A DNA stretch of 64,000 bases, taken from assembly GCA_963932465.1 (NCBI GenBank), contig OZ010795.1:475096806-475160805 (forward strand), in the 5' to 3' direction. Shown here piece by piece: positions 45,940-56,465 of the stretch. Positions within the stretch are counted from its first letter, which is position 1. Every line of letters starts with the position of its first letter. The notes under the pieces are model-generated. The model made no database searches, was not told where the DNA came from, and saw nothing but the letters and a program-made list of their open reading frames with translations. Made by a program: the position numbers and the translations under genes. This DNA is from Maratus speciosus. Its lineage: Eukaryota > Arthropoda > Arachnida > Araneae > Salticidae.

Positions 45940-46270
45940 GTTGGTCTGTACGCCTCTTAAGCAATTACTTTGAAATTTAATTTTCATTTGAAATATTGTA
46001 TGAAAGAGCGAATGTTTCTCTTTGGAATAATTTCCATGCATTAACTCTTCCCTGATTATCACAAGTTATCTCGGGTCCGTATATATTGGAATATTATCCC
46101 TAGAAAACTCTGGCGTAGCAGAATTTGTTTGTATGATTTGTTTTATTACGTTTTTACTCGGCCTGAAAATTAAAACGAAAGAAAATATTCTGCTTTTGGT
46201 TGGTAGTTTACCAAGTTTTGTTGAGTTCTTTGTTGTAGAGCTTTGGAGAGTTGAACTGGCCAAGTGTTTT

Positions 46271-47090
46271 GCCCGATTGTACAGTTGTAAAAAAAAAAAA
46301 AAAGTAAGTATCCTCTGCTAACTCTGCAATAAATTATTGTAGAAGAAAGTTACTGTTACCAAACGATTGGAAATAAAGTCTACTTTTAAATGATGTATAA
46401 TATTTGCTTAGCGGGCTATCTACATATCAAAACGAACCCAAACTTTGTTTTTTTCAGTAGCAATACCCAAGATTGATATTATAAATAAATTCTAGAGTCT
46501 TCAATTAGCCTAAAAACAAATTTTCATGAAATTCGTAAGATTAGTTTAAGAGAAATTAATTATTTTAAAATGAATCTATTTAAAAAAAAAAAAATTGTAG
46601 GTTGCAATTCATATTGTTTCCGAATATTAATTTCATAACTCATAATTCATATTATAAAATTTTTAAAATTACAAATTCAACGTATTTATATTTGGGATTT
46701 TTAGTATTATAACGACACAAAAAATTATCACATTAGGATTATAATTTCAGGAGATATTAATAAAAATGCGAAAATGTAATTTAACATTAGAAGCTCTAAA
46801 TTTTGAATATTTATAATTAAAAACTTATCATCTAAATGACTTGAAATTTCTTTTTTAGGTTTAGTTTGAACCAAAGATTTAAAATATATTATCAAAATAG
46901 GGTGTTTTCAATAAAACAAATAAACTTAGATCTGGTTTTGATTTGTAGATGGCCCTCTAAGCAAATTTTATATGCATGATTTAAAAGTAGACTTTATTTC
47001 TAATAATTTGGTAACGGTAACCTTCTTCTGTTATATTTAGTTACAGAGTTAGTAGGCAGTGTTTACTTTTTTTTTCTTCGACTGTACATA
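46271..47090. mobile_element. Element with ~165-bp inverted ends
   Basis: 46271-46440 (TGTACAGTTG, CTAACTCTGCAA, TTACTGTTACCAAACGATTG, AATAAAGTCTACTTTTAAAT) mirrors 46925-47090. The interior (46780-46910) shares TTTAACATTAGAAGCT and CAAAATAGGGTGTT with 33545-33730. No coding potential. Confidence 0.75.
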
Positions 47091-47164
47091 TGTGCGGCGG
47101 CTGCTGGATAAGTAAGAGCAGTTACGTTGAGAAATAATAAAAAAAATACGAAAAATAAGACGTT

Positions 47165-47358
47165 GAGGGGAAAAAAAATGCGTACGAAAGAGAAAGCGAC
47201 GCAGATGATTTTTCAGATAGTGATTATGAAGAGGTGGACTTTGAATATAGTGGAAGTGATTCATTCTTATGTAAGTAGCCTTATGGAATAGGAGACGATA
47301 TATATATAGAAGACGATAGTTCAAGTGATTTGGACGATCACCTGATCAATTTAGAATG
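47165..47358 (+). pseudogene. piggyBac-like transposase, acidic N-terminal remnant
   Basis: One frame reads ESDADDFSDSDYEEVDFEY followed by SGSDSFLCK and a stop. After a shift it reads IEDDSSSDLDDHLINLE up to 47358. A strongly acidic Asp/Ser/Glu-rich N-terminus is usual for piggyBac transposases. The assignment rests mainly on the C-terminal half found at 50266-50563 on the same strand. The frame is broken and the catalytic core is absent; a 2.9-kb repeat-bounded segment takes its place. Confidence 0.5.
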
Positions 47359-47569
47359 CACTGTAAATCGAAATGTCTTAAATTCAGACACTTAAGTGTC
47401 TGAAACGGAGTGTTCAATTTTCAGACATTTTAAAATGTCTGAATTTTTTCAGACACTTTTTGCATCTGAATTTTAGACACTTCAAACGTCTGAACCGCAG
47501 CCATTTTTTTAAAGCATTATACGTAGCCATGTTTGACCACGTTGATCCTGGAAAAATATATGGCCATTA

Positions 47570-48250
47570 TTCTGCCCCCCCCCCCCCCACACACACACAG
47601 CCTGATTTTAGGGCCTCCAAAATATGGTATGCAATTTTCATAAAGCTGATAATTGAAATCTTTTTCGACATTGTACTGATTATAATCAATATTTTGAATT
47701 TATAGAGTAGAATAAGATTAAAAATTTAAATATTTGTCGCAATACAGTAAAACCTCTCAATAGTAGGCACCTTAGAACCGTGGAATTTGTTCGCCATTCG
47801 GAGGTGTCTGTTTTTCTGAGGTAAAAAAATATAAAGTATGTGCATGTTGCTAATAAAAAATGTGCTTTTTAAATAGTTGTGTCCTCTATGTAGGAGTGTC
47901 CGTTATGGAGATTTTACAACAAAACTTTCATAGGACAATTTTCTTCAGCGAACACTGACCTTTTTCAAGATAAATACATTTTTTTTACCTCATAAAAGCG
48001 AACACAATCGAATAGCAGGCAAATTCAACGTTCCAAAACGCGTGCAATTTGCGAGGTGGCCGCGATTGAGAGTTTTTACTGTATTTACTTTTTTATTTAG
48101 TTTTTAATCTAATTCTACTTTTAAAGTTCAAAATGCTGATTATAATCATACAATGTTGAAACACATTTAAAATATAAGCTTAAAAAAAATCCATATCGAA
48201 TTTGGAGCACGTAAAATCGTAGGGGGGGGGGGTCTGCCCATGCTTTAATC
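47570..48250. mobile_element. Inverted-repeat element, interrupted at its centre
   Basis: 47640-47735 (CATTGTACTGATTATAATCA, TAGAATAAGATTAAAAAT) mirrors 48085-48180 (TGATTATAATCATACAATG, TTTTTAATCTAATTCTA). A C-run at 47576 and a G-run at 48219 sit near the ends. The pogo-type MITE at 47745-48081 occupies the centre. Confidence 0.65.
47745..48081. mobile_element. pogo/Tigger-type MITE
   Basis: Left end CAGTAAAACCTCTCAATAG and right end TTGAGAGTTTTTACTG, with TA on both sides (47743-47744; 48082-48083). Within, TTCGCCATTCGGAGGTGTC and TTTGCGAGGTGGCCGCG also mirror. CAGT start, CCTC motif and TA duplication are typical of pogo/Tigger elements. 337 bp, non-coding. Confidence 0.85.
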
Positions 48251-50060
48251 AGGCCCTCCTTCTGGAAAAAGTCCAACTCTGTATTATGATTCGATAAATG
48301 TACGTGTCAGTTTTAAGTGCAAAATCTAGCTATATGCAAATAAATATTTTAAAAATTCTACCTCTTTACTTTGTATTCATTTTTAATTTCAAATTACTTT
48401 TTTACTAAAAATAATCAAAAAATCAATATTATATAATTATTTCAAATAAAATATATCTGTATATTTTTACCGCATTCTTACAGTTACGGTAACGGTACAT
48501 GATTACATGAATTTAAGAATCTAAAAATAATCATTAAAATTTAACAAAATGACTAGAGATAAGGCGAGATCCTTTTTCTAAATCGTTAAGTAAGATTTGT
48601 TGACATCAACAAATTTTTTTCTGCTTCAACGTCTATATAAGTGACGTCAATTTCCGTTCAAACAATCAAATCGTGAAGCTGTGGTTTTGACTTTTGAATC
48701 ATTGATGTTGAAAATTAAAAAAGATTATATGTTGACTATTTTCAGTATGGCAAATGAGATATTTCTAAAATACTCGGAAACACTAAAATTATAGCAAAGG
48801 GAAATCCTTTAATTAGAATGACCGGATTTAATGAGTTTTATCAGTCAAAACATTTTTAAATAAATAAATGAACACAAGTAATTCGCTGTATTAAATGTAT
48901 GGGGGGAATCAATGAATAGAAGGATGTTCGAACTATATTCTTTTTTAAAATTTATGATGTACACACTATGAGGCAGAAGAAAACTTCATTAGAAAAGAAA
49001 AGCATAAATAATAAATAAAAGCAGCTATTAATAGGAATGTTTACTATAAATGCTTTTGAATTCCAGTACATAACACATAATAAATCTATCAGAAATGTAA
49101 AAATCGATGTAAACATTACAAATGCTGCCGCATTAAATGCTTATAAAAATATTGTATACATAAATAAATAATTAAAAAGGGTACTTCAGAGTAATAATTA
49201 CACCAAAAAAATACTATTAAGGTAGTCTTGATGGTAATTAAGAAGTATGAGCCAATCAACAGGCGATGTCACTGCGATTTTTAAAGTAATGGCTACATAA
49301 GAAAAGGCTTAGGAAGGTGTAAAATTAATAAATTCAGTAACCGCTAATATACACCATGCAGACACACCAAAATTTATTTTAAAGATAACATTGGATAGAA
49401 AATAATTCAGAAATATGATTGCAGATGATTTGAAGAGTAGAAATTTAAATATTAGCAAAATAAAATTTTAACATGGAAATACCATAGGCAAAATGCTTTG
49501 AACATATTTTGGCATAACTCAGGAACTAATAAAGCTATAGACTGGTGTGAGGTCTCCATTTAAAGAGAAAACATTCACAGAGAGTTTTAAATACATAGTT
49601 AAGACCCCCACTTACCTGGGAAAAGGTCTGATTATTCCAAAAGCACATTCACCCAGAGGACGTCCGGATTGGAGGCTACGTTAGTATCCGTTAGTTAGGC
49701 AGACTTTGATATTTAAAAAATAAAATCTCATTGCACATCCGGCTAGCTCTGTTAAAAGAATGGAAAATTTCCATCCTGAAAACATAGCCCGCCAGACAAC
49801 AGTTCTCTTTACAAATTTGACGAGATGAAGAACACTATATTAGTGTTATAGATAAATATTAATACGGAGTACCACTATGTCGATAGAGATTAAATCCCGG
49901 AACTTCACATTCCGCAAAAAACAATCAAGTCAAAATAAATTATTAATTAAAATGTACGCGTACATAAAAACAAACATCCAGTTTGAATTACAAACGAACA
50001 TCGAGTTCGAAAGGAAGACGCATGCGCAACTGAGAGTGCCCCCTGGTGAATGCAGAGCGG
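48251..50060. other. AT-rich DNA inside the 47359-50265 element
   Basis: No recognisable gene. A short open frame at 49877-50164 overlaps the AGACACTT-rich right end and is not supported. Confidence 0.45.
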
Positions 50061-50265
50061 AGTTACAAAGTGTCTTAAAATTAGACACTTGCAGATTTTT
50101 TAGACACTTTTATCAGTTCGTGTACACTATGATCATAGTAAGACACTTAGGTGTTTTAAATTAAGACATCTATTGTGATTGAATTTTCAGATTCAGACAC
50201 TTAAGTGTCTGAAATTCTTTTTCAGTCACATATGTGTCTTAATTTAAGACGCCTCTATTTGCAGT

Positions 50266-50563
50266 GTGGAACTTGTTGAAAAACTAATTTCAGAAAATCA
50301 TTGTGACGAGTTTTCAGCCACATCAGAAAGACCCATCATTAGTCCTTAACCACTGAGGATAACTTCAAGGCATTTTCCAGATGTTATTCCTGCTACTGAG
50401 AAAAAAATCAAATCCAACGAGACAGTATACTGTATGCGCCCGTAAAAGAGATTCCGAAGGTAAGCAAGTAAGAAAAGAGACCAGATACCGGTGTACCGAA
50501 TGTCAGGTATTACTTTGTGTTATTCCTTGTTTCAAAAACTATCGTACAAAGACTAATATTTAA
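50266..50563 (+). pseudogene. piggyBac-like transposase, C-terminal remnant
   Basis: Reads VELVEKLISENHCDEFSA, a stop, then PLRITSRHFPDVIPATEKK. After a shift it reads SNPTRQYTVCARKRDSEG, TRYRCTECQVLLCVIPCFKN and YRTKTNI, with a stop at 50561-50563. RHFP..IP.TEKK then a C..C / CTEC / LCV.PCF..Y pattern is the C-terminal cysteine-rich domain that binds piggyBac ends. The catalytic Asp-bearing core is not present. With the acidic remnant at 47165-47358 it probably represents one gene, deleted in the middle and holding inserted elements. Confidence 0.8.
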
Positions 50564-50774
50564 CTTTTTTTGTTTGCCCGAGATCACCCGGGATAGTAAA
50601 CTGATGATAAAGCTAAGTGCTTTCACACCTGCAAAAAAAATAAAAAAATCAACTTAAAATCTGTATGTTATATTTTTGTTTCAGTTCCTTATGTTTAATA
50701 ATGGAATTAAACAAGTAATATAAAAATTTTGTTTTTAAAGTCAATTCCTACTTAGGTCATCAAAGAAAATTTAA

Positions 50775-51020
50775 TGTAATCCCTTAAGCTAATATTAGTT
50801 TTTGCTGCATTAAAATGTCTCAATTTGTTGATTTTCTATAAGCAAGTAGGTTTACAATGGAAGTCTATGGGAATTTGGCGAAATATTAGAGATATCGCCA
50901 AGTTGGCGTCACTTTTGGCAACTCATTTTGGTCTCCAAATTTGGCGATATATCGCCAAGTTGACGACAAACTTGGCGGTATTTGGTGACAGAACAGGGTC
51001 CCACTATGGTAACCTCCCTT
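50775..51020. repeat. Dispersed repeat with TTGGCGA patch, copy 1
   Basis: TGTAATCCCTTAAGCTAA, TCTCAATTTGTTGATTTTCT and then GGTTTACAATGGAAGTCTAT lead into TTGGCG-rich sequence (ATTTGGCGATATATCGCCAA). The same order recurs at 55756-56010. A diverged inverted patch lies at 60340-60430. Confidence 0.8.
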
Positions 51021-51478
51021 ATAGATATGAAGATGCATTAAATGTTTCAATAACAAATGGCCGCCATTTTGTCTCCATGTAAAACTACAATTAATTAATT
51101 AAAATTTAATTAATGAATTAATATTTGAAAAAACTGAATTAACATCAATTGTCATCCAGTACAAGTTAAAAAAAATTATTTCAACTTGATAGGATGAATA
51201 ATAAGTATTTTATTAACGATTGAAAATTTGAACAAGATATATGAATAAATAAATAAATATAGGGAGAGTGTGAACTAATAGTAGGAATTGAAAAAAATAC
51301 GATGATTTTTTGCAATTTTATTAAAAAAAATTCGTAAGGTAAGTGGTAAAAAACAATACACAAGCGAATTGTACTACCTCATTTGTTGCAAGTTGGTAAA
51401 AAAAGCATAATACAAAATATATAATACAAAAATATTATTAAAGGGTCTTCTACTCAAATATTTAATAAAAGAATAAAC
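51021..51478. other. AT-rich DNA, nothing recognised
   Basis: Contains AATTAATTAATTAAAATTT-type simple sequence. No gene recognised. Confidence 0.5.
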
Positions 51479-51524
51479 GGTCAAGTGCGAGTATTACTCG
51501 CGGTCAGCGGGTTCCGTACAATAA

Positions 51525-52518
51525 ATCTAACAAAAACATAACTGTGAAAAAAGGGAGCCAAGTTCTGTAAAGACAATGGCAAGAAAGGAAGTGATATCTA
51601 AGTGGGTGCCAAGTTCAAATAAAATTCACTCAAACTTACCTACTGAAGTATTATAGCATTTTTTATATTGTTTAGAAATAAAAATTATTGATAGCATATT
51701 AATAATAAATCTAGAACTTGGCAAGTTTTTACCTACGTGCCATTTATTTTTATTAATGACATTATTATATCTAAACTTCTTATTTCACGTTTGGAAGCCT
51801 TCATTTGAGTGAGCTCCTTCCTCTTGAAGGGTGGTGGGATAAAACATATCCCACCTAATTTTAACTGCAAAATGCCACATTGACACTAGAATTCAGGACT
51901 AAAAAGTTTAATTTTATTAAATACGTGAAAAGAAGCTTTTACCCATTTTGAAATAAATTTGTTTTTAAATTCTGGTGTGATTCAATTATTTCAGCATGTC
52001 ACGAATAAAAGCTCATTGCCCCTGAAGGGTTAAAGGGGTGTAGTCTCTAGAGGGATGACCAAGAACAAGCGTAAGGGTATCTGTCTCTTTCTCAGGCCTT
52101 TTAGTTTGTTTGCATTGAGGTTTCCGAAGGGTGGGCGGTAGAGTGATAACCAAAGACGAGCGGGAGTGTATTTGTGTATTTATTGGTTTATCAAATCTTT
52201 AACATGAGTCATTTGTTTATAATAATAACTATATTAATTTTTTATAATGACGTTGTTAATATTAACATCATCATTTTATAAAGACATGAAATTAATAGGC
52301 ATAACATTTATCAAAAATTTGCCAAGTTCTAGATTTATTATTAATATGCTATAAATAATTTTTATTTCTAAACAATATAAAAAATGCTATAATACTTCAG
52401 TAGGTAAGTTTGAGTGAATTTTATTTGAACTTGGCACCCGCTTAGATATCACTTCTTTTCTTGCCATTGTCTTTACAGAACTTGGCTCCCTTTTTTCACA
52501 GTTATGTTTTTGTTAGAT
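51525..52518. mobile_element. Element with 200-bp inverted arms
   Basis: 51525-51724 and 52319-52518 pair at x and 104043-x with no indels and few mismatches (ATCTAACAAAAACATAACTG at the outer ends, CTAGAACTTGGCAA at the inner). The ~590-bp centre holds a piggyBac-type MITE (51821-52029). It also holds a short duplicated segment (GATGACCAAGAACAAGCG at about 52054 and GATAACCAAAGACGAGCG at about 52146). No coding frame. The left arm begins just after a GTTCCGTACAATAA phrase. Confidence 0.85.
51821..52029. mobile_element. piggyBac-type MITE, P1 family, diverged
   Basis: The right end CATTGCCCCTGAAGGG abuts TTAA (52030-52033). The left end CTCTTGAAGGGTGGTGGGAT has lost its TTAA. Shared P1 features include GTGGGATAAAACATATCCCA and CATGTCACGAATAAAAGC, the latter similar to 12387-12596 inverted. 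Confidence 0.7.
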
Positions 52519-52599
52519 ATCATTACTTTTTGTAAAGTTACAATATATTTAGACAATTTACTTAATGCTTTTTAATGTGTTTACATGTGACTATTTTAT

Positions 52600-52760
52600 T
52601 CACCAAGCAACATTCAATTTTAATTTAAATTTCCTACAACAAAGTATTTGGCTGTCAATTTGCGGCAGAAATCTATATTTTAATACTGCTATATTGAATG
52701 CATGTTTTGAAATGAAATCTATTGATTCGAAATTTTTATTGTTTCTGAAACAACAATTCC
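52600..52760. repeat. Dispersed repeat R7, copy 1
   Basis: CACCAAGCAACATTCAATTT through TTATTGTTTCTGAAA recurs at 55603-55750 with a handful of changes. A short open frame over the first copy is not preserved in the second, so I read it as non-coding. Confidence 0.85.
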
Positions 52761-53740
52761 TGTCAAATTCATATATTAAATTTTCCTATTAAATATTTCA
52801 ATTACATTTCCTATAGCTGGGCCTGATTTTTTGTACTGAAAGTGAAAAATAAAGTTATGTGCTTATGCCACACTATGTTTCATTCATCCATGGGCGCCGG
52901 CAAAGAGGCAGTGCAGAGGAAGGACATTGTCCCTCCGGGATTTTCAAATTTAATTAGCTAGATATTCTCTTTGTCTGATGATTTTGAAAATAATAATGAA
53001 CTTTATTCTTCTCAAGTGATGTAAAATAATTAAAACACAGAAAAAAGTAATAAAATTTTTTCTTATAGCCGAAATTTTTTACTACAAATTAACTGGATAT
53101 TTCGTTTGCAAACAGGGTTTTTTCAAGTTTGTACCGTACTATCGCATTTGAGAGTTCTAATTTTTTTTTTATAAAATTTCCTTTTTTTCGAAATGGACAC
53201 TCGGGTTTTTGAAAAATAAGATCTCAACTGTTCATTGAAAATTTGATAAGGCTCGGAGAAAAAAACTTGACATTAAGTGTTTTTGGTATTTCATAATAGG
53301 CGAGTATTAAAGGAAGAAAGTATTTACTCAATGTTAATCGGCTTCAGATACGACTAGTTTCAAATGAATCAGGCCTTATTCATTAAAGGACTATTTCAAG
53401 ATAAAAGGATTTTTAGAGTTATTTTTCATTATTTCGAGCAAATTTCCTTATTTTCAACGTGCCCTGCCCGCTTAAAATATCCTAGTACGTGTAAATAACC
53501 GTTTCTCGGCAAATGTAACATATTATTTTTATTGTTCCATATGAAAGACTTTGCATTTAACTATTCAAAACTGTTTTTGTTTTCTTTTTACGATCACTGG
53601 AAATGCAGCTATGACTGTTTTTTTTTTTTTTTAAATTTCAGTTCTCAAACAAGAAGTTTTTATTTAAACAAGTGAGTAAGTGTGATCACAGATCGCACAG
53701 AGGGTTTCGTTTAATATTCCTTTCAAAACACTTTATCCTT
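52761..53740. other. AT-rich DNA, nothing certain
   Basis: No gene. 53672-53715 (GTGTGATCACAGATCGCACAG then GGGTTTCGTT) is a short phrase of the same type as 4455 and 55220. Confidence 0.45.
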
Positions 53741-53754
53741 TTGAAAAATCTGTT

Positions 53755-53912
53755 AGTTCCACATTTTGCAACCAGGGGCGCACTCTATTCTAAACAAACC
53801 TCTATCCGAACGAAACTCCGTTTTATGTACTATCCGTAGATATATTAGTCTAGGGGATTGGGCCGATAGCACCCGAGATAAGTAGGCGCCCCTGGTGGTA
53901 AAAAGTGGAACT
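53755..53912. mobile_element. 158-bp MITE (AGTTCCAC ends)
   Basis: AGTTCCACATTTTGCAACCA then GGGGCGC mirrors GGCGCCCCTGG then TGGTAAAAAGTGGAACT. A 27-bp imperfect inverted pair. Target duplication not clear. Confidence 0.8.
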
Positions 53913-53959
53913 AAAATATGTAAGGCTATGGTGCATAATATGAAAGAATGGTCAAAGTG

Positions 53960-55165
53960 GTGTCGACAAAAGTTGGAAAAGGGCGAAATGAGCGGAGGTT
54001 AGAAAAATTGCATAAAATACACAAGTTAGAACCCGGAGGGGTAAATAATATAAGACTTTTTGAAAATTTTATGATTTGCCGTGTGGTCAAAGGTATTCAG
54101 CTATACGTATGCAAAAATTCATGTCTCCAACGTAATTAGGGGTTTCTTAGAAAGAATTGCTTAAAGTACATATGTGGTAGCTCAATTTTTAAACGTAAGA
54201 CTTTATCAAGATTTTATGATTTGTCGCCTGGCCTCAGGTGTTTTGCTATAAGTATGCAAAATTTCAAAACTCCAATTTAATAAGGGGCTCAGTTAAAAAG
54301 AGTTGCTTAAAATTCGCATGTGGGAGCCCAAAGGGTTAAATGTACAATTTTTTCAAAATTTTATGATTTGTCGTATGATGTGTGGTGTTCAGCTATAAGT
54401 ATGCAAAATTTCACGCCTCCAACCTAATTAGGGGCTCACTTAGAAAGAATTGTTTAAAATACACATGTGGGAGCCCAAAGGGTTAAATGTACGGCTTTTT
54501 CAAAAGTTTAATGTTTATCATTTGATGTGAGATGTTCAGCTATAAGTATGCAAAATTTCGCGCCTCCAACCTAAATAGGTTCTCACTTAGAAAGAATTGT
54601 TTAAAATACACATGTGGGAGCCCAAAGGGTTAAATGTACGACCTTTTTCAAAATTTTATGATTTGTCGTTTGATGTGAGGTATTAAGCTATAAGTATGTC
54701 AAATTTCACGTCTCCAACCTAATTAGGGACTCACTTAGAAATTATTGTTTAAAATACACATGTGGGAGCCCCAAGGGTTAAATGTACGACTTTTTCAAAT
54801 TTTATGATCTGTCGTATTATGTGTGGTATTCAGCTATAAGTATGTAAAATTTCAAATCTCCAATTTAATAAGGGGCTCAGTTAGAAAGAATTGCTTAAAA
54901 TACACATGTGGGAGCCCAAAGGGTTAAATGTATGGTTTTTTTTTTAATTTTATGATTTGTAGTTTGATGTGAGGTGTTCAACTATAAGTATGTAAAATTT
55001 CACGCCTCCAACCTAATTAGGGGCTCACATAGAATGAATTGTTTAAAATACACATGTGGGAGCCCAAAGGGTTAAATGTACGACTTTTTCAAATTTTATG
55101 ATTTGTCGTATTATGCGTGGTATTCAGCTATAAATATGCAAAATTTCAAGTTTCCAACATGTATA
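53960..55165 (+). repeat. ~147-bp tandem array, about eight units
   Basis: The phrase CATGTGGGAGCCCAAAGGG recurs at about 54317, 54461, 54610, 54758, 54903 and 55055. Each is followed by TTAAATGTACGACTTTTTCA, TTTTATGATTTGTCG, TCAGCTATAAGTATGCAAAA and CTAATTAGGGGCTCACTTAG. Two more diverged units precede 54317. Spacing is 144-152 bases. The array ends at a CTCTGTGACAGATGGACAGA stretch and a GGGTTTCGT..ACGAAACCC inverted pair (55228-55253). Confidence 0.92.
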
Positions 55166-55479
55166 GTTTCTGAGAACGGGCTCTGTGACAGATGGACAGA
55201 CAAACAGACAGAGGAGCGAGACGATTAGGGTTTCGTCAGATGAACGAAACCCTAAAAACGGATATGTAAGTTTAGGTAACCTAAAGAAAATAATGTCTTT
55301 CAATATTGAAATTAAGAAGGTGCAACGTATAAATCGAGAGATGTTTGAGGAGGTTGAATATTTCTAATAAATTTTACGAAATAAAAACTTTAAATGCTCT
55401 TTCTGAAAACATGATTTTTGTGAACAATCAATCAGTTAAAGAAACAATCAGTTGCTGCCCTGTTTTGCAAGTACGTAGG

Positions 55480-55600
55480 TCAAATAGATTTTGGGTAGTG
55501 GAGAGTCGAAATTTGGCGAAAACAGCTCGAAATGGTTCGTGTAATATAACACACGAGCATGTCAGAGGAACTTGGCTGACGCACTGCCGCGTGTCTAAAT
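55480..55600. repeat. Dispersed repeat R8, copy 1
   Basis: GAAAACAGCTCGAAATGGTT through CACTGCCGCGTGTCTA recurs at 56343-56465 in the same orientation with modest divergence. Confidence 0.85.
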
Positions 55601-55602
55601 TC

Positions 55603-56010
55603 ACCAAGCAACATTCAATTTTAATTTAAATTTCCTCCAACAAAGTATTTGGCTGTCAATTTGCGGCAGAAATCTATATTTTAATACTGCTTTATTGAAT
55701 GCATGTTTTGAAACGAAATGTATTGATTCGAAATTTTTATTGTTTCTGAAAAAACAATGTAATCCCTTAAGCTAACATTAGAAAATTATTAAAATATCTC
55801 AATTTGTTGATTTTCTGTAAGCAAGTAAACCCAGATAAACCCCCGGTAAGGAGATAGGTTTACAATGGAAGTCTATGGGAATTTGGCGAAATATTATAGA
55901 GATCGCCAAGGTAGCGTCACTTTTGGCGACTAATTTTGGTCGCCAAATTTGGCGATATATCGCCATATTGGCGGGAAACTTGGCGGTATTTGGCGACAGA
56001 ACAGCGTCTC
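55603..56010. repeat. Second copies of R7 and of the TTGGCGA repeat, joined
   Basis: 55603-55755 matches 52600-52760. 55756-56010 matches 50775-51020. The two parts are 1.6 kb apart and in reverse order at the other locus but directly joined here. Confidence 0.82.
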
Positions 56011-56465
56011 CTTCTACGGCAAATTAAAATTTCGTCTAACAGACGTAATGTAAAAGTAAAAATGGGCACCCCCAGGTGGGTAATTTATCGATTTTCACAA
56101 TTTTTTTATTTTTTTCCTTAGTTTTGTAGTGTAAACGAACTTCGCACCAAATTAAAAGTCTGTAGCTGCAGTAGATATACGAGATCTTTTTGATGAGTGA
56201 GTGAGTCAGTCAGTCAGTGATAAAATTATCGATTATCAGACATTTTCAAGTGTCATTATCTCGGAAACTAATTATGCGTTATTTATAAAATTTTTTATTT
56301 TAGGTAATTAGGGTGGCCTGACTACACATTTCGTATAACAAGTACGTAGGTCTCATAGATTTTCAGTAGTAGAGCATCGAAATTTGACGAAAACAGCTCG
56401 AAATGGTTCGTGTAAATAACACACGGCTATGTCAGGCGAACTTGGCTGACACACTGCCATGTGTC
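56011..56465. repeat. Dispersed repeat R8, copy 2, with GTGAGTGAGTCAGTCAG run
   Basis: Contains GAGTGAGTGAGTCAGTCAG (56194-56219), ATTATCTCGGAAACTAATTA, then the R8 segment at 56343-56465. Confidence 0.75.

Larger units (their letters stand above)
41624..45994. mobile_element. Inverted-repeat-bounded element carrying a satellite array
   Basis: Left 41624-41678 and right 45940-45994 are 55-bp inverted repeats with few mismatches. They start ATTTCAAATGAAAATYAAAT and continue through AATTGCTTAAGAGGCG and AGACCAAC. Between them lie, in order, a tRNA-like sequence, ACTCCTTAG/ACTACTTAG short repeats (41772-41872), the satellite array (42035-45426) and a 500-bp unique segment. I infer a transposon-like unit that hosts the array. 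No transposase was found and the target duplication is unclear. Confidence 0.6.
41600..46059. repeat. 26-bp direct repeat flanking the satellite element
   Basis: CATGTATTAACCTCTTTCCT at 41600, continuing to GATTAT, recurs at 46035-46059 as CATGCATTAACTCTTCCCTG and GATTAT. It is too long and too diverged for a simple target duplication, and only the left copy abuts the inverted repeat. Confidence 0.6.
47359..50265. mobile_element. Inverted-repeat element with AGACACTT motifs, hosts other insertions
   Basis: The left end CACTGTAAATCGAAATGTCT and right end AGACGCCTCTATTTGCAGTG are inverses, continuing through TTAAATT/AATTTAA. The 18-bp palindrome CAGACACTTAAGTGTCTG occurs near both ends (47385-47402; 50194-50211). 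Many single AGACACTT or AAGTGTCT copies surround it. Span is 2907 bp, with at least two nested elements at 47570-48250. There is no transposase frame, and flanks show no clear target duplication. Confidence 0.65.

Noticed and set aside
45660..46321. Overlapping open frames on both strands right of the satellite
   Set aside because: Low-complexity content, an overlap with the inverted repeat at 45940, and no recognisable domain.
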